DNA of 64,000 bases from Endomychus coccineus (Eukaryota; Arthropoda; Insecta; Coleoptera; Endomychidae), in assembly GCA_958510875.1 (NCBI GenBank), contig OY294068.1, positions 67,558,633 to 67,622,632 of the forward strand. The letters run 5' to 3'. Below are positions 1-11,614 of the stretch, piece after piece. A model generated the notes under the pieces. It searched no databases. It was not told the origin of the DNA and worked only from the letters and a program-made list of their open reading frames with translations. A program made the translations under genes and the position numbers. Each line of letters begins with the position of its first letter. Position 1 is the stretch's first letter.

Positions 1-56
1 AGTAATACACTAAAAGAGTTTGCAACTGAGGCTACACTAAAACCCTAATAAGTACG

Positions 57-690
57 AAATAATCACCCTTATCCACCCACATACTATTTAAGAACTAAGG
101 ACCTTTCAGCTACCAAGTTAAATTCTGAGCGAACTTAAAACCTCAAAATCAAAACGGTTTCCAAAAGTTTGGCACACATATGTCTATGATATTTTCGCAA
201 TTATAAGTAAAGATCTTGATCTGCATGGTTTTGTGAAGAGACGCTTAATCACCAATTTGATTCAATAAAATTCACCGTAGAATTAGAAAGCAATAAAACC
301 AGCTTCTTTTTCTTGACATTAATATTATTAAAGATGGCTACCATTTGGAATTCGGCATATACAGAAAACCTTCTCAAACGATATATTCCAACGGATTCAT
401 GTACACCAATTAATCATGAAATAGCTTCATTCAAAAGTTTGTTTCATAGATTATTAAACTTCCTTTGAGTCAGAAAAATTATAACAACTGCAGCAACGGA
501 TAATCGTTACGACAAATATTTGATAAATAAGTTAATTTCTAACCAAACCAGTCATTACTTTCAAAAAATTCAAGGAAATTCAAAAGTTTCACTCATCATC
601 CTTCAGCAATCAATAAATTTCATGGCCACTACGTACCTGAAAGGTCCTTGGTACTTTCATAGTATTTTTAGTGGTGAAGGGTGATTATTT
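57..690 (+). mobile_element. Penelope-like retroelement fragment with inverted ends
   Basis: The segment is bounded by an inverted pair: AATAATCACCCTTATCCAC near 60 and its reverse complement (GTGGTGAAGGGTGATTATT) ending near 688. Both ends also carry GGACCTTTCAGCTAC or its complement. Between them, about 300-470 reads in pieces as a reverse transcriptase tail (FLDINIIKDG, then GIYRKPSQTIYSNGF), the thumb region typical of Penelope-like elements, where FLD and YRKPT are conserved. Stops and frameshifts break it, so it is dead. The same end sequence recurs near 22010, 23600 and 31085, so these are dispersed copies of one family. The terminal CTGAAAGG with a preceding hairpin resembles the GAAA side of the hammerhead motif seen in other PLEs here. 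Family assignment is good; exact ends are approximate. Confidence 0.65.
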
Positions 691-859
691 CGAATTATGC
701 ATAGAAAGTATAAATACACACACTCACAAATCGTAAGGATATTTAATAAACATTGCTTATTTTCACTTTCCTCACTAAACATAGTATATAGTGTAAGGGA
801 AGTATTGTAATAGTCCCAATTTTTTTCGGGATTTTCGTGGGTATAAGCAATTATGAATC

Positions 860-985
860 GATCTAGATTATTTTTGATGATCTCTGTGTGCGTAATGTGT
901 GTGTGTGTGCGCCGGGTGCCCTTGTGTGGGTAATCCACTTTGGAGATGATTGCGACTATTAGTCCATGGATTTGAATTGATTGTG
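860..985. repeat. Dispersed repeat related to 49460-49580
   Basis: CGATCTAGA, a GTGTGTGTGTG-rich run and GGAGATGATTGCG appear in the same order as CGATCTAGA, GTGCGTGCGTGCATG and GGAGACGATTGCG at 49464-49530. This suggests two diverged copies of one short interspersed repeat. No coding capacity is visible and the ends are not defined. Confidence 0.35.
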
Positions 986-1379
986 CATTAGATGCATAAA
1001 ACAAAATTTTGTCCAACTGTTGCTGCATAGAGAATCACAATAGGTTGTAGAATTCTATCCAGGTGCACATTAGCATGCACAAACATTTAATTTTGTTTAT
1101 TGAATCAAAATCGTTAGTTGTCTTCGAGAACATTGAAAATCTGTCCATACCGACAACAATGGCGACATTGATCCATGACGTCACATCATTCTTAACGTAA
1201 ATATTCAACCAATTGTACCATCATAAATAAGTTACTTTGAAGACTAACTTGAAAATGGAGGGCCATCACAGCCGTTAGAGACAGAGTTGGTGCACCTTTA
1301 GAACTGAACCTCAACAGACAATAAACGTGAAAGTAAACGAAGCAAAGATCAAGCAACGACAACGAGAAGTGGTTGTGGA

Positions 1380-1886
1380 TGTAGATGCTTTTGAATGAAA
1401 TCCGCTGGTGCAATGGTTCCAACAACTTCCTAAATTGGTTTGAATGCCAACTTTCAATGAATTTGGAAGAAACCTCCACCATCGTTATGGATAATGTAAG
1501 TTGATACAGTACTGTAATGAATAATGTGCCCACAACCACCTCAGAGAAATGTGATTTATTTGAATTGTTAAGTAGAAATAATATGCAGCGTGATTACACA
1601 CTCTTGAAACCAGAGTTGTTAGGCTTGCTAAAAATGAATAAGTCACAACCAGTATACATAGCTGACATGTTAACTGAAAGATATGCCCAACCGGTGCTTT
1701 CTCGTCCCTTACCATTGCATTTTTAACCCCATTGAACACATCTGGGGTACAACTAAAAGCTACTACAGGGATCACTTTGGTGCAAATGATAGTTCCGCGG
1801 GAAAAGCAGAGTTTATGTTGAAAGATGCTCTAGAAAAAGTAACTATTCGACATATTGATAAAGTGAATAAGTTTTGTGATTGTTAA
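1380..1886 (+). pseudogene. IS630/Tc1-type transposase, 3' remnant
   Basis: Pieces in two frames read as the C-terminal half of an IS630-Tc1 superfamily DDE transposase of the type common in insects. Around 1428-1500 the reading NWFECQLSMN is followed by STIVMDN, which contains the second catalytic aspartate; an in-frame stop follows almost at once. From 1517 the frame continues as NNVPTTTSEKCDLFELL and VYIADMLTERY. It then shifts near 1690 into PYHCIFNPIEHIWG with the catalytic glutamate, ending KVNKFCDC at 1886. The N-terminal DNA-binding region and the first aspartate are not recognised upstream. At least one stop and one frameshift make it inactive. No terminal inverted repeats were identified. 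Confidence 0.75.
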
Positions 1887-1889
1887 TGT

Positions 1890-2789
1890 AAAATATTTGA
1901 AGCAACTGTATTGTTTAAAGCAGTGAAGTGATAGTTATTATTTAAATGTGAGTGTGCAATAACGTCAGCAAATTTAATACAAATAAATGACATCGATTCC
2001 TCTTCTGAAGATTAATTTCTCATACTTACCTGTACTTGAAAAACTGGTAATAGTTTTATTTTTATTTCTATTAATGAACCTCTTGTAAAAATTGTGCAAG
2101 ATCTAACCGAAATGAATCTTCTCAGATTAGCCAAAGTAGATTTGGAAATCGTGCATTGGTTTGAACATTTTGATAGTCGGGTGTTTTAAGCGTTTGTTTC
2201 CATAAATTATAACGCTTATCTTTTTACATTACATATGTAAAATAATATGGATCAATATGATCTACTTTAAACTGAAAGTTAATTTTCCATATCTTTATCT
2301 AAATCTGTCAGCTGTATGAGCAGTTTTTATTCAATTTCAATCGATCAAGTAAATGAATCTTCTGGAAAATACTTCCTTTTGCTATTCACTTGGTTTTCAT
2401 CATTTAATAAGTGAATTTAATACATAAATGTATTTTATTTTGGTACTATCGAATTTGGATTATACTTGAAATTTGATGGGATATTAGAATCATCAGTGTT
2501 TCTGATGATGTGGAAACCTGTTTTAATAATATACAACTAAGTAATGTTTGTGTGAGTAGAAACAATTAGTGTTATTTTTCTATTTTTAATAATTAAGTCC
2601 ATTTATTCCTATCGTCAAACATTTTGTAAGCACAGCAAAAATTTGCAAAGTACATTTAAAATTACAAATAATTTGTATTATTTGGTATAATAGGTAAAGT
2701 GTGAACTTTGTATAACAGTTTATTGAATCAAATGTTTAGTTGTGTTCAAAAAAAAGAAAACCTGACAACACTGTGTCATTTTCAGCTAA
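1890..2789. other. AT-rich sequence, nothing recognised
   Basis: I see no gene, splice-bounded exon, tandem repeat or transposon end in this stretch. Confidence 0.5.
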
Positions 2790-2797
2790 GACAGACC

Positions 2798-3329
2798 CAC
2801 GGTCGTACATACAGGTATGGGAACTCGAGGCTGTTTCCTATGTGAGAAGTGAGTCCGCTAAGCGTCAGTCGAAGAATGATCTCTGACACGTATACCACCG
2901 TGTTCTCTGGCAACTGTCATTGTTGACTTGTAAACACAAGGAATACCGGCCTTTTTAGAAAAAAATTACGAAACCGTGCATTGCATTATGCCGAAATGCA
3001 AAACGGGGTACAAAAGTGTAAAGCAAGAAACTTCTGTTTTTCAAGTGCCGAAAAATGCGGAAATGCGAAAAAAGTGGATGTGTGCGAAAAAGGGGAAGTT
3101 ATTTTTAAGGTGAGTAATACATTTTGACAAGAGTAACAGTTCTATTCCTCTCTCAAATCAGAATAGTAAATATTGCGTTGCGAGAAAAATTATTTTACTT
3201 AATAATGTGGTTGTTGCCATACTTCGATCCAAGCGCTAGCTAGTGGCTGAGCGAGTGACTACGAGTTTGACGACTTGTAAGAGACTCATGTCAAAAATAC
3301 GAGTTCCCAGACCTGTATGTATGACCGTG
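2798..3329 (+). mobile_element. P-superfamily element, internally deleted, with THAP exon
   Basis: The ends are inverted repeats: left CACGGTCGTACATACAGG, right CCTGTATGTATGACCGTG, continuing into GGGAACTC and GAGTTCCC. An exact 8-bp duplication GACAGACC flanks it (2790-2797 and 3330-3337), the target-site length of P elements. At 2988 an open frame encodes a THAP-like N-terminus with a splice donor, as expected for the first exon of a P transposase. The rest of the transposase is missing, so this 532-bp copy is non-autonomous. A shorter relative with nearly the same ends lies at 59859-60124. Confidence 0.85.
2988..3109 (+). pseudogene. THAP-type exon of a P-element transposase
   Basis: ATG at 2988 opens a 40-codon frame starting MPKCKTGYKSV, followed by TSVFQVPKNAEMRKKW. 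It ends at a good donor (AAG|GTGAGT, GT at 3110-3111). The early Cys, the aromatic-x-x-P block and the RKKW motif match the N-terminal part of the THAP zinc-binding DNA-recognition domain, which P transposases and several domesticated host proteins share. The later zinc ligands would lie in a downstream exon that is absent. It may still be transcribed but cannot give a full domain. Confidence 0.7.
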
Positions 3330-3337
3330 GACAGACC

Positions 3338-3984
3338 ATATAATTGTGGGTGGCGCTTCGCGCTTGGTATGTATGTAAACTTCCAAGTAGCAAGTACGAA
3401 GATAGCGATATCGAAACCTAGGTTAGGTGAAGCCTGATTTACATGTTTAGAGTATAGCTTCCTAAAATTGTCTTGCTTACTATTACGGAAATCAAAAATA
3501 TCTACTCAAGTTATTAAACCTCACACACTTCACTAAAACTTTGTCTGGGAACTACTTCAGGAAATATTTGATATGAGAAACAGAACAGTAGCAAGATTAA
3601 GGATGTTGGGCCCATTTTGATGGAAATAAAGTTGATGGAATCGAATAGACGTTGAAGGTTAAAAATACTAGAAAAAAATGTATAACGAAATATTTTGAGA
3701 AGCTATTTCTTGCCCAATACAATGAAATATATGATTATAACTTCTAATGATTTCAAAAAAATATATACGTTTCCAGGTTGACAGTAAAAAAAACAATCTT
3801 TCACATAAACTTGGCAACATTGGATTAACGACAACAGCAATGTAAAGCTGTGCGTATTTGTCAGTACACTAGTGTACTGTCAACTTTTGCAACTTCTGGT
3901 CACAAGTACCCATACCCACCGCTTCCGCCATCTATAGTCGGACCCAACAACCTTAAAGGTGACCACGGTTACGAAATTTATGAT
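3338..3984. other. Gap between P element and RhoGAP exon 3, nothing recognised
   Basis: No coding or repeat structure stood out. I looked on the minus strand for continuation of the RhoGAP domain and found none. Confidence 0.45.
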
Positions 3985-4017
3985 TTATGTAGCACAGATC
4001 ATAGCTTGGATACAAAC

Positions 4018-6452
4018 CCTCAATAGATATGCTAATGTGTTCAAATGTTCCATGGGCAGCATCAGACATAACAGTAAAATAGCGTCCAATTTGTGTTTCT
4101 CTAACAGGGTACATCGTAGGAAATATTCATGAAACGTCAGGGGAATAAGAGGTTCTGGTAATTCCCTAAGGAAAGTCTTCAAAATAACAGCCACATCGAT
4201 AACATGATATTCACCTTGAATTCTGCATCCCGCATTTAACGATAACTGAAATAATAATAATAGAAGCATATTCCAATTAATATTCAATTGATTTCTCATG
4301 TCTTTAGCACAATTAAATAATCCATTGCAGTTATGTTCATTTATAATCTTGCAGCCGACATCGAACACTTTGAAAACAATGTATAAATTTTGATGATGTG
4401 AGAAATTTTTGAAACCCATTTACCAATCATCAAATATGCACAAATATCTCAAATCCGATGCAATTCCACCAAGAGATCTAATTCTTTTATTTGGTATTTT
4501 TGTTCCTCAAAAGAATATCGAATATATCAGCAAGATGGCTCTTTACCTAGGTATGCATCAAATGTTCGGCCCTACTTGAAGAAACTATTTCTCAATACCA
4601 ATTAGTGGCATAGCTGTCCTGGGTATGAAGGGGTAGCTGTCTCTGGGACAGGCAGCTCAAGGGTCCAATAAGTCACTTGGCACTTCTAAGTCAAAAGTAT
4701 TATAAAGACGAAAAATAAGATAATGCAATAAAATAACTTTTGCATTCATTTGAGTGAAAAGGTGTTGTCCATTTCATCATTAAACTACAAATAAATTAAT
4801 TCAATATATCCGAAAATTGTGAAGCATTATTGCACAAAAGTGATATAAAGTTATAGAAGATGTTAAGATGAGGGCAGTAAGTACAGTTACTTGAAGGACC
4901 CCTTTTAATGATTCAACCCTGGGCCCCTTCGTCATACCTAAGCCACTGATTGTTATAGTATTTCATACATTCTTGTATTCTCTATTTTATTTTCCCATTT
5001 AAAAACAGTTTTTCAGAAGTGAAGGAAAAATGAGTGCTTATTTAGATTTTTTTTAAATGTAATTTTTTTGATGTTTTATTAACATTTGTGTGTATTGAAA
5101 AAAATAACAACTATTGTTAAATGATAGATTTATTCGTTATTAAGTCATATTAATTATGGAGGAAGGATGAAAAACTGCCTTATTTTTCATATAAATATAT
5201 CTAATTCTTTGATTTATTTCAATGTATAACATCATCTTCAGGATAAATACTAGGAAATACGGAATTCAATAAAAAATAAGCATCTTGAATTTACTTTTAG
5301 TATCTCAATTAAATATCTAATTCTCAATAAAATGTTACTACAGTGCAAGCCCTGCAAGAGCTGACTGGTAATCCAAAATTTCTACCCTTCATTTGCTTGG
5401 TTCTCTGTTCAATATTGACATGTTGTGCTAGTGTCAACTAATGAAAACAGTACATTGAAACCTACATTATTTATCATATTGAAAGTTCAGAATTTTAGTA
5501 AAATTTTCTGAAATACTATGATTTTAGAAATATATACGGCTCTTAAAATAATTTGTTGCTGAAATGGAATACTCAGTCAACCTATCAAGAATTATTCTTG
5601 TTAATTTTATATTGTAACTGAATATTCATTTATTATATTGTATTCTACAAAATCTTCTTAATACTTATTAAAATTGGCTTTGAAAAGTAAATAACTTGAG
5701 CTTGTTAAAAAATTAAAATATCATCTAAGTAAATTCCTTAGAGATTCAGAACATCTTACAAATATTAAAAGAAAAATTAATACTTAGTAGAATACTAATT
5801 TAAATAGTGAATTTAAATAAATTAATCGGAAAATAATAGGTAATGTGAATGAATGAATCTCCAAAATTTACTAAAATTTCACTGAAAATAATTGCAGCAA
5901 CATCCATAGTGTTAAATTTTAATTCTGTATTTACTAGCAAAGACTATTTGCTAGTAAGTTATAAACGCTATTACCATTATAAGTAAGATGCAGAATATGA
6001 TTTGTATTCCATAAGATTCTGTAATCATAATTGAATATGTACTTTTAATGTATCATAAAATTAACATAAATGCTAGTAACCTTTATTTCTTGTTGTCTTG
6101 ACTTTGATCCTTCTTTTCGAAATATTCCTTCTGTTTCCATTTGTAATAGAACGAAGGTACAAAGTGCATGAAGGACAGTAGGAACAACTAATTGTTGACC
6201 ATCGTTTAAGGTTACTAGTTGTGTGGGCAACAAATGTAAATGAATCTTGAAACATTTTGTAGTCTTCTTATTATCCTTAAATTAAAAGTAAAACAACATT
6301 GCTCTCTCGTCATATAAAATTATCAAACAAATTTAACTAACCTGCAAAGCTAGTTTGAACTTCTTTTGCCTATATTTCAGACCGATTTTACGTAAATCTT
6401 GAGTGGCAATATTCCTAATCTCGTCCTTTTTATGAACATCGCTTATAAACAT
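4018..6452 (-). CDS. RhoGAP-domain protein (ARHGAP11/19-like), 5' part
   Basis: Three exons join in phase 0: 6452-6342 (37 codons, ATG start), 6275-6081 (65 codons) and 4245-4018 (76 codons). Introns are 66 bp and 1835 bp. Splice sites read CAG|GTTAGT, TTTAAG|GAT, AAG|GTTACT, TTTCAG|TTA and AGG|GTTTGT. The product would activate GTP hydrolysis on a Rho-family GTPase. GIFRKEGS near residue 88 carries the arginine finger (Arg90), and FLRELPEPLIP in exon 3 is the hallmark second motif of RhoGAP domains. A short N-terminus before the domain and the KCFKIHLHLLP lead-in resemble ARHGAP11/ARHGAP19. The C-terminal part of the domain is not found to the left, so later exons lie beyond the window or are lost. 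If the last donor is not used, the frame stops at 3985. Function is inferred from the family. Confidence 0.8.
4603..4948. mobile_element. Decayed hAT-like MITE in RhoGAP intron 2
   Basis: The left end TAGTGGCATAGCTGTCCTGG and the right end, read in reverse (CAGTGGCTTAGGTATGACGA), form imperfect inverted repeats; both continue into GTATGA...AAGGGG. CAGTGGC(T/G)TAG ends are typical of hAT elements. The 8-bp flanks do not match, so the insertion is old or the ends are slightly off. There is no coding capacity. Confidence 0.4.
4949..6080. other. Rest of RhoGAP intron 2
   Basis: AT-rich intronic sequence with no further structure recognised. Confidence 0.5.
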
Positions 6453-6922
6453 CTTAAAAAATATTCCTACTGTTAGTAACGAGACTACATATTTTTCAAA
6501 ATTTCGGTTTTTTCCATTTCGAATCAAATTCCATCCACAGAACTATAAATTCCAACTGACAACTACATAGAAAATAGAGTTTGATGATAAAAAACCAACT
6601 CACAGAACGTCATAGTTTATTCATAAAACCACAACTTAAAACAAATTAGGCACAAAGTAGTACTCTTTAACATAGTTGTGGTTGCTCATTCACTGGCACT
6701 ATGATTACATAGCAATTTCTATAGTATGTAGATAGCAAAAAGTCAAGATAGAGACTTGGTACTCTGACTCTCTGACTAATATTAGAAGTCTGAGTCTTTG
6801 TAGGTAGGTATCTCAGATCAAGGATTTTCATTGTTCTGAGGTAGGTATTCTCTATAATGTGCTACGATGTCAGATATCCCACATTACAATATTTGTTCTG
6901 CAGATAATAACAAGTCTCAATG

Positions 6923-7194
6923 CAGGCGCGGATCCAGACTTTTGTTTGGGGGGGGGGGGGGGTCACTCCCAGACATGCATACATTAAAATTGACAAAAGT
7001 TTGTCTTAATCACATACGATATTGTTTAAATTAAAATCCTTGGTATAATCAAAATAAATTCGCTCACAGATGTAGTGCTGACTTTACAATTTTTTGTCGT
7101 TTACCATATCAGTTTATTCTCCTAGATTTTTTTTTTGTTCATCATTGGGGGGGGGGGGTCATGACCCCCGCGACGCCCCCTGGATCCGCCTAGG
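6923..7194. mobile_element. hAT-type MITE with G runs
   Basis: Terminal inverted repeats are CAGGCGCGGATCCAG on the left and, read in reverse, CCTAGGCGGATCCAGG on the right. They are flanked by an exact 8-bp duplication TCTCAATG (6915-6922 and 7195-7202), the hAT target length. Just inside each end is a homopolymer G run (about 6948-6962 and 7147-7158). The 272-bp body has no ORF. Confidence 0.75.
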
Positions 7195-7417
7195 TCTCAA
7201 TGTCTGAGAGGAATAAATAAATAATTCCTATCTGTTAATGTTATTACAATGGAAGTAAACCACCCACCAAAGTTGACCAACGTGTAAGCGTTCTCTAATA
7301 AGTATGTAGAACACTATAAAGAAACAATCACCCTTATTCCTTACCCCAAAAACGGATTTATATTTGTTTCGGTATTACAAACATATTCGATATACTCCTG
7401 AGCCAGTATACATTTTT

Positions 7418-9061
7418 CAGTGGCGGCTCGTGAGTTATGAAAGAGGGTGGAAACAAGAAAAAATCGCTAATTTGGCTTAAAATAGTGTCACAAACTTCCT
7501 TCGCAATAACAGCTGTCGATTTTTGTCTTTTCCTAGCAGGTTCTTCATTATTGCGTTCTTGATTGTCATCTTCAATGGAATTTCTAATTTGAATAATTTG
7601 CAATTGCCTTTTCAGTTGAACACTGTCAATTCCGCGCATTTGAGTCTGATTAAATAATATTTCAACATGTGCCATGATGAAATGAAATATTTTCAAACAG
7701 TAGAGAAATTTCGGGCAATTAAAATGTTTCAATAAACCACTTGCTTCACTAATAGTAACTGAATCCATCCCATCTTCGTCAACAATTTTGTCTGAACATT
7801 CTTTCTAGTGTTCGAATAATTTGTTCAAAGTTAGACTTTTGAAAATCTAGCGTGTATGAACAGGGCGTGGTAATCTACGTTTGACTATTTCATCAAGAAT
7901 CACCGTTCGTTTTGGCGATCGACAAACAAGCTTGAAAATGACTGCAAATTTGCAAAGAAATTTTTTACTTTTTTAATGCACTGTGCTGCTCGTTCAATAA
8001 TTAAATTAAAATGATGCGCGGAACGGTGAATGTAAGGTGCATGTGGAAATGTTTTTTTGATAAGGGCTTGGATATCATTTGTCTTACCACTCATCACAGA
8101 CGCCCCATCGTAACTTTGGGAGATTAGTTTATTGTTATCAGACCCAGAAGAATTTAAAATAGTTTGCAATTCATTCAGCAATGTTTTTGCTAATACATCA
8201 GCAGTATGTCCACCTGGCTTAAAAAAAGACCAAAAGCGTTCAAAAATTTGTTTATTAGGCACGTATCGAATAATAACAACCATTTGCTGTAGATTAGAGG
8301 AGTCTAGTTTCATCGGCCATGAAATTTTCAGATTCAATTTCTTTTACTATTTCCTGCTTATAAATTTGCATCATTACATTTACCAATTCGTTCTGCATAG
8401 TTTTTGAGGCGCCTTGAAACACTTGTGAACCCGAATCTGTCATATGTATTGCAAGCACAACGTCTAATTCAGCTGCAAAGTTGATAGAACCTACATAAAT
8501 ATCTGGATTTTCCAACGACAATGTCTTATCATGGCCTCGTAACGCCAATTCACAGGCTCCGCAAAATTGTAGGTATACGCATAATTAGCCGGAGCCAAAT
8601 ATGACGATTTTTTTCCACATCTTCGTTGTACTTAATTTTATGTCGCAAATAAGCACTGTCTAACTGTTCACATTATGTCCACTTTGCCTAGAACACTAAA
8701 ATCTATGCATGTCTTTTAAAAGATTTTGTACACAATTAACTTCAATCATTGATAATAGACGCACTTCAGACTCCACGTCTTCGAATTGAATTCACACATT
8801 GTACACTATGAAGACAAGACACGATGCTTTGTGCCAAAACCGACGGTATAAGCGCGTATGGCGAAGATAACCGTAGATAGCCGAATCATACTTGAAATAG
8901 GTAGACTTCAGAACGTTCCCCGGAATATAGTTTTGAGCGTTAGAACTGCATGCGCCTGACGTGCGGAATAAAATAGCGCATAGTGAATTACATGCGAATT
9001 TCTTCCTGTGTTTATCTTAGTGGTTGGGTGGGCACGTGTCTTTCAGTACAAGCCGCCACTG
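7418..9061 (-). mobile_element. hAT element with ZMYM1-like (DUF4371) transposase, truncated
   Basis: The left end CAGTGGCGGCTCGTGA and the right end read in reverse, CAGTGGCGGCTTGTA, are classic hAT termini. The 8-bp flanks (ACATTTTT and AAATGTTT) match at 6 of 8 positions, a plausible eroded duplication. The minus-strand transposase is broken by frameshifts. FCGACELALRGHDK near 8565-8530 and the SQSYDGASVMSGK block near 8130-8090 match the DUF4371 type of hAT transposase seen in ZMYM1-like proteins. The third piece (7768 down) runs through RKRQKSTAVIAKEVCDTI and then straight into the left terminus, so the C-terminal dimerisation domain has been deleted. Confidence 0.8.
7442..8590 (-). pseudogene. 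hAT transposase remnant (DUF4371 type)
   Basis: Three consecutive minus-strand reading frames (about 8590-8294, 8337-7900 and 7768-7442) cover the central catalytic part of a hAT transposase. Motifs in order are ELALRGHDK, ADET, IIRYVPN, YDGASVMSGK and HRSAHHFNL, then the helical middle region. Frame changes near 8300 and 7850 and the missing C-terminus make it inactive. The last frame reads on past the element's terminal repeat into flanking DNA, so its apparent C-terminus is not real. Confidence 0.8.
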
Positions 9062-9069
9062 AAATGTTT

Positions 9070-10078
9070 TCCCTTCAATGCCCTTTTTTACGCCAAAATG
9101 ACCATTATATTCCTTCGACGCAGCGAAAAAAACAGCAGCCGGCGGTTCGGTCCATATGCATTATTAATGACTCGTGGGTCGATGAAATTAACATGCCCAC
9201 ATTTGAATGTGTCCTTATTTAATGATGTCACGACTCAGCGCGCATATACATTCACGTTCGTACGTGGCTTTACTCTTATAGCGGTAACTATACTTTCATT
9301 TATTTCCCATATCGTATTTGACAACTAGCCCAATTTCTTTAGCGACTTGGAACATGTGCACGGCCATTCAGGTAGATATCGAAAAAGACTGAACATAAAA
9401 CATATTTTCTTTTATATATTAATCATTACTCTACAATACATGATAATAAAGTAGTATTTTCATAGGACAGTATTCTGAACATTTTAAGATGATCTTTAGA
9501 TAAAGTGTTCAAATTAATTTAGAATATTTATATAAAAATTTAAATAATGTAGAAATCAATGAAACGCAGTCAACTTGAAATATATATTTCTAATAATTTC
9601 AATAAGTACATATGTGATGCAATAATATAAATATGCACTAAATGTACCTTAATCAACATTTATAAAAATTATTGTAAGCTGTATATCAATAATAGTAGAA
9701 GATCAAAACTAGTTTTATTGTAAACGAATTTTTTGGAAATAGTCAATTATAATTACAAAGAATATAATCACAGTAAATATAATTAACAATCAGTAGCTCA
9801 TCCGCCAATTAAAGTTTCCTCAGCTTTTTTTGCCCATGAGGTTTATATAAAACTTTTTACTACTGATTGTTAAATATTCTACGGTAAAATCAAGATTAAT
9901 ACATTGAAAATTATAATAAACATGTGACAATTCATTCTACCGTTTAATGAAAAATATTGTTGAACATTTTACTACTGTGGCAGAGTAGTTTCAAAATCTG
10001 TTGGATACGCGAAATCACACGATGAGGGGTCAACATCGAAGTTGGCTTCAACTTTACGTAAGCCCATGTCCCATATCA
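9070..10078. other. Gene-free AT-rich stretch
   Basis: Nothing recognised beyond low-complexity AT sequence. Confidence 0.5.
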
Positions 10079-10262
10079 CTGAGGAAAGGTTTTTGAAAAA
10101 TTAAAAATGGAGATACACACTTTACATGTTTTGTTGCACAGTAACATCGTCAGAATTATTAAATAACACTCGTTAGTGTGCTGTGTAACAAAACATGTTG
10201 AGTGAACTTATTAATATAAGTGGAATCTCGTTTGTAAGTTTTTAAAAACCATTCCTAACTGA
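10079..10262. repeat. Palindromic PLE-end-like repeat with hammerhead-like core
   Basis: Two inverted arms meet near 10170. TTTACATGTTTTGTTGCACAG on the left is mirrored by CTGTGTAACAAAACATGTT on the right, and the outer flanks (GGTTTTTGAAAAA and TTTTTAAAAACC) also pair. On the minus strand the left arm reads CTGACGA, T, GTT...AAC, AAAAC, ACATGT. This follows the CUGANGA-hairpin-GAAAC order of the Penelope-associated motifs elsewhere in the window, with the GAAA box mutated to AAAA. It is probably a short inverted PLE terminus. Confidence 0.45.
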
Positions 10263-11309
10263 ATGTATATTATAAAACTAATGATTGTTGATTCAATATA
10301 TTTACAATCTGAAAGGACTAACTGGGCTGGATAATATGATAAATTGCATAGCAATTATACAAATTTAATAGTCGACACATGGTCCACCAGGTTTTCAAAC
10401 TACCCACATTTTTGCACAGTCATGACTGGAAAATAGTACTAGTAACTATAAGATAATACAAATACTTAGCTTCAAATGTGAACAGTAAATTGTTAAGGCA
10501 TTGGAAGGACGGATTTCTAATGAAGTATTACAAAAAGGCACAATTTCTGGAATGTATCATAAAAATCATTACCGTCTCCTAGATTCACTTAATTAATATG
10601 CATAGACATTTTTTTACTTTAATTTAACGAGTTTTTCTAAATAGAGTAACACAACGTTGTCCACGTTGACCCATCGAGATTCATTAGTCAATGCATATTT
10701 CATTTTCCTGTGGAAGACTTTTACACTCCAAGTTGTGATACCATACATTTTCAGACCAAAACTTATTATAACAAGTGATGCAACTAACTCTTGGTGACAT
10801 ACTCGTACCTATAACTACTCACGTAGGAATTCGTTAAATTCCGTCTAGGTATTTGATAAATCCAAAGTCAATTTGTGTCCAAACTGAAGAGGTTTAAACA
10901 TAATTAGGTCAGTTAAAATCCATCTTGAATATGCAAATTTCTCAAAAAGGATCTATAATAGCTACCATGAACGAACTAATTTGTTTATTAAAGAGGCTTA
11001 TTCCACCTAACTTTTCATTATTATTTTATCAAATTTCAGAAGACAAATAAATTAATGAAGCGCATGAACTAATTGAGAAATTAATATAACGATGTATAGT
11101 ATTCTGTCAGATTGATCGTAACCAATCTGAAATGAAAAAACTTACGTTTATGAAATTTAAAAGAATTATTTTCACAAAACTTTTTGTTTTCATCATCATC
11201 ATCGAAACAATTGAAGATCGTATACAATGCAACATAGACGTTATTTATTATCATGTTTCTTCAACCACTTCTACATTAGTTTCCTATGCCGTTTGCAAGA
11301 TGACAGGCC
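10263..11309. other. Gene-free AT-rich stretch
   Basis: No gene or element recognised. Confidence 0.5.
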
Positions 11310-11609
11310 TCATTTCACTTCCAACCAATAGTTCATGACCTGAATGTTTGATATCTTGATACGATTGTCGCTGAAAAGAATATCAATTTCCTCCACACCA
11401 GTTTTATAAACTGGACGATCTTGAACTGAACAAATATTTTGTGATACATTCCATTGTAGATATAATAGTCTAGGAGCTAGATTACTCTTCAAATGGTGTT
11501 TTACAACTGACGTCAAATTGTACTGCTCAGTGAAATCAGGGTGTTGGGCATATAGATTGGGTCTTAGGCCACAATTTAATTTGAGGTAAATTGGTATATC
11601 AACAATGAT
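11310..11609 (-). CDS. Unrecognised coding stretch, possible terminal exon
   Basis: Downstream of an acceptor-like ...CAACTATTTTAG|ATC on the minus strand, a 300-nt phase-0 stretch encodes 99 residues and a stop. Segments include IIVDIPIYLKLNCGLRPNLY, NLTSVVKHHLKSNLAPRLLY and EEIDILFSDNRIK, ending MNYWLEVK. The composition is protein-like: balanced, globular, with an NVS sequon. The opposite strand is also open over part of it. Just upstream, another frame (IQIGNGNNFVSATILD) also looks coding and could join by a one-base frameshift instead of splicing, which would make this a broken gene or transposon piece. I do not recognise the family and found no upstream exon. Confidence 0.4.
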   Translation of the reverse strand: MIVDIPIYLKLNCGLRPNLYAQHPDFTEQYNLTSVVKHHLKSNLAPRLLYLQWNVSQNICSVQDRPVYKTGVEEIDILFSDNRIKISNIQVMNYWLEVK

Positions 11610-11614
11610 CTAAA

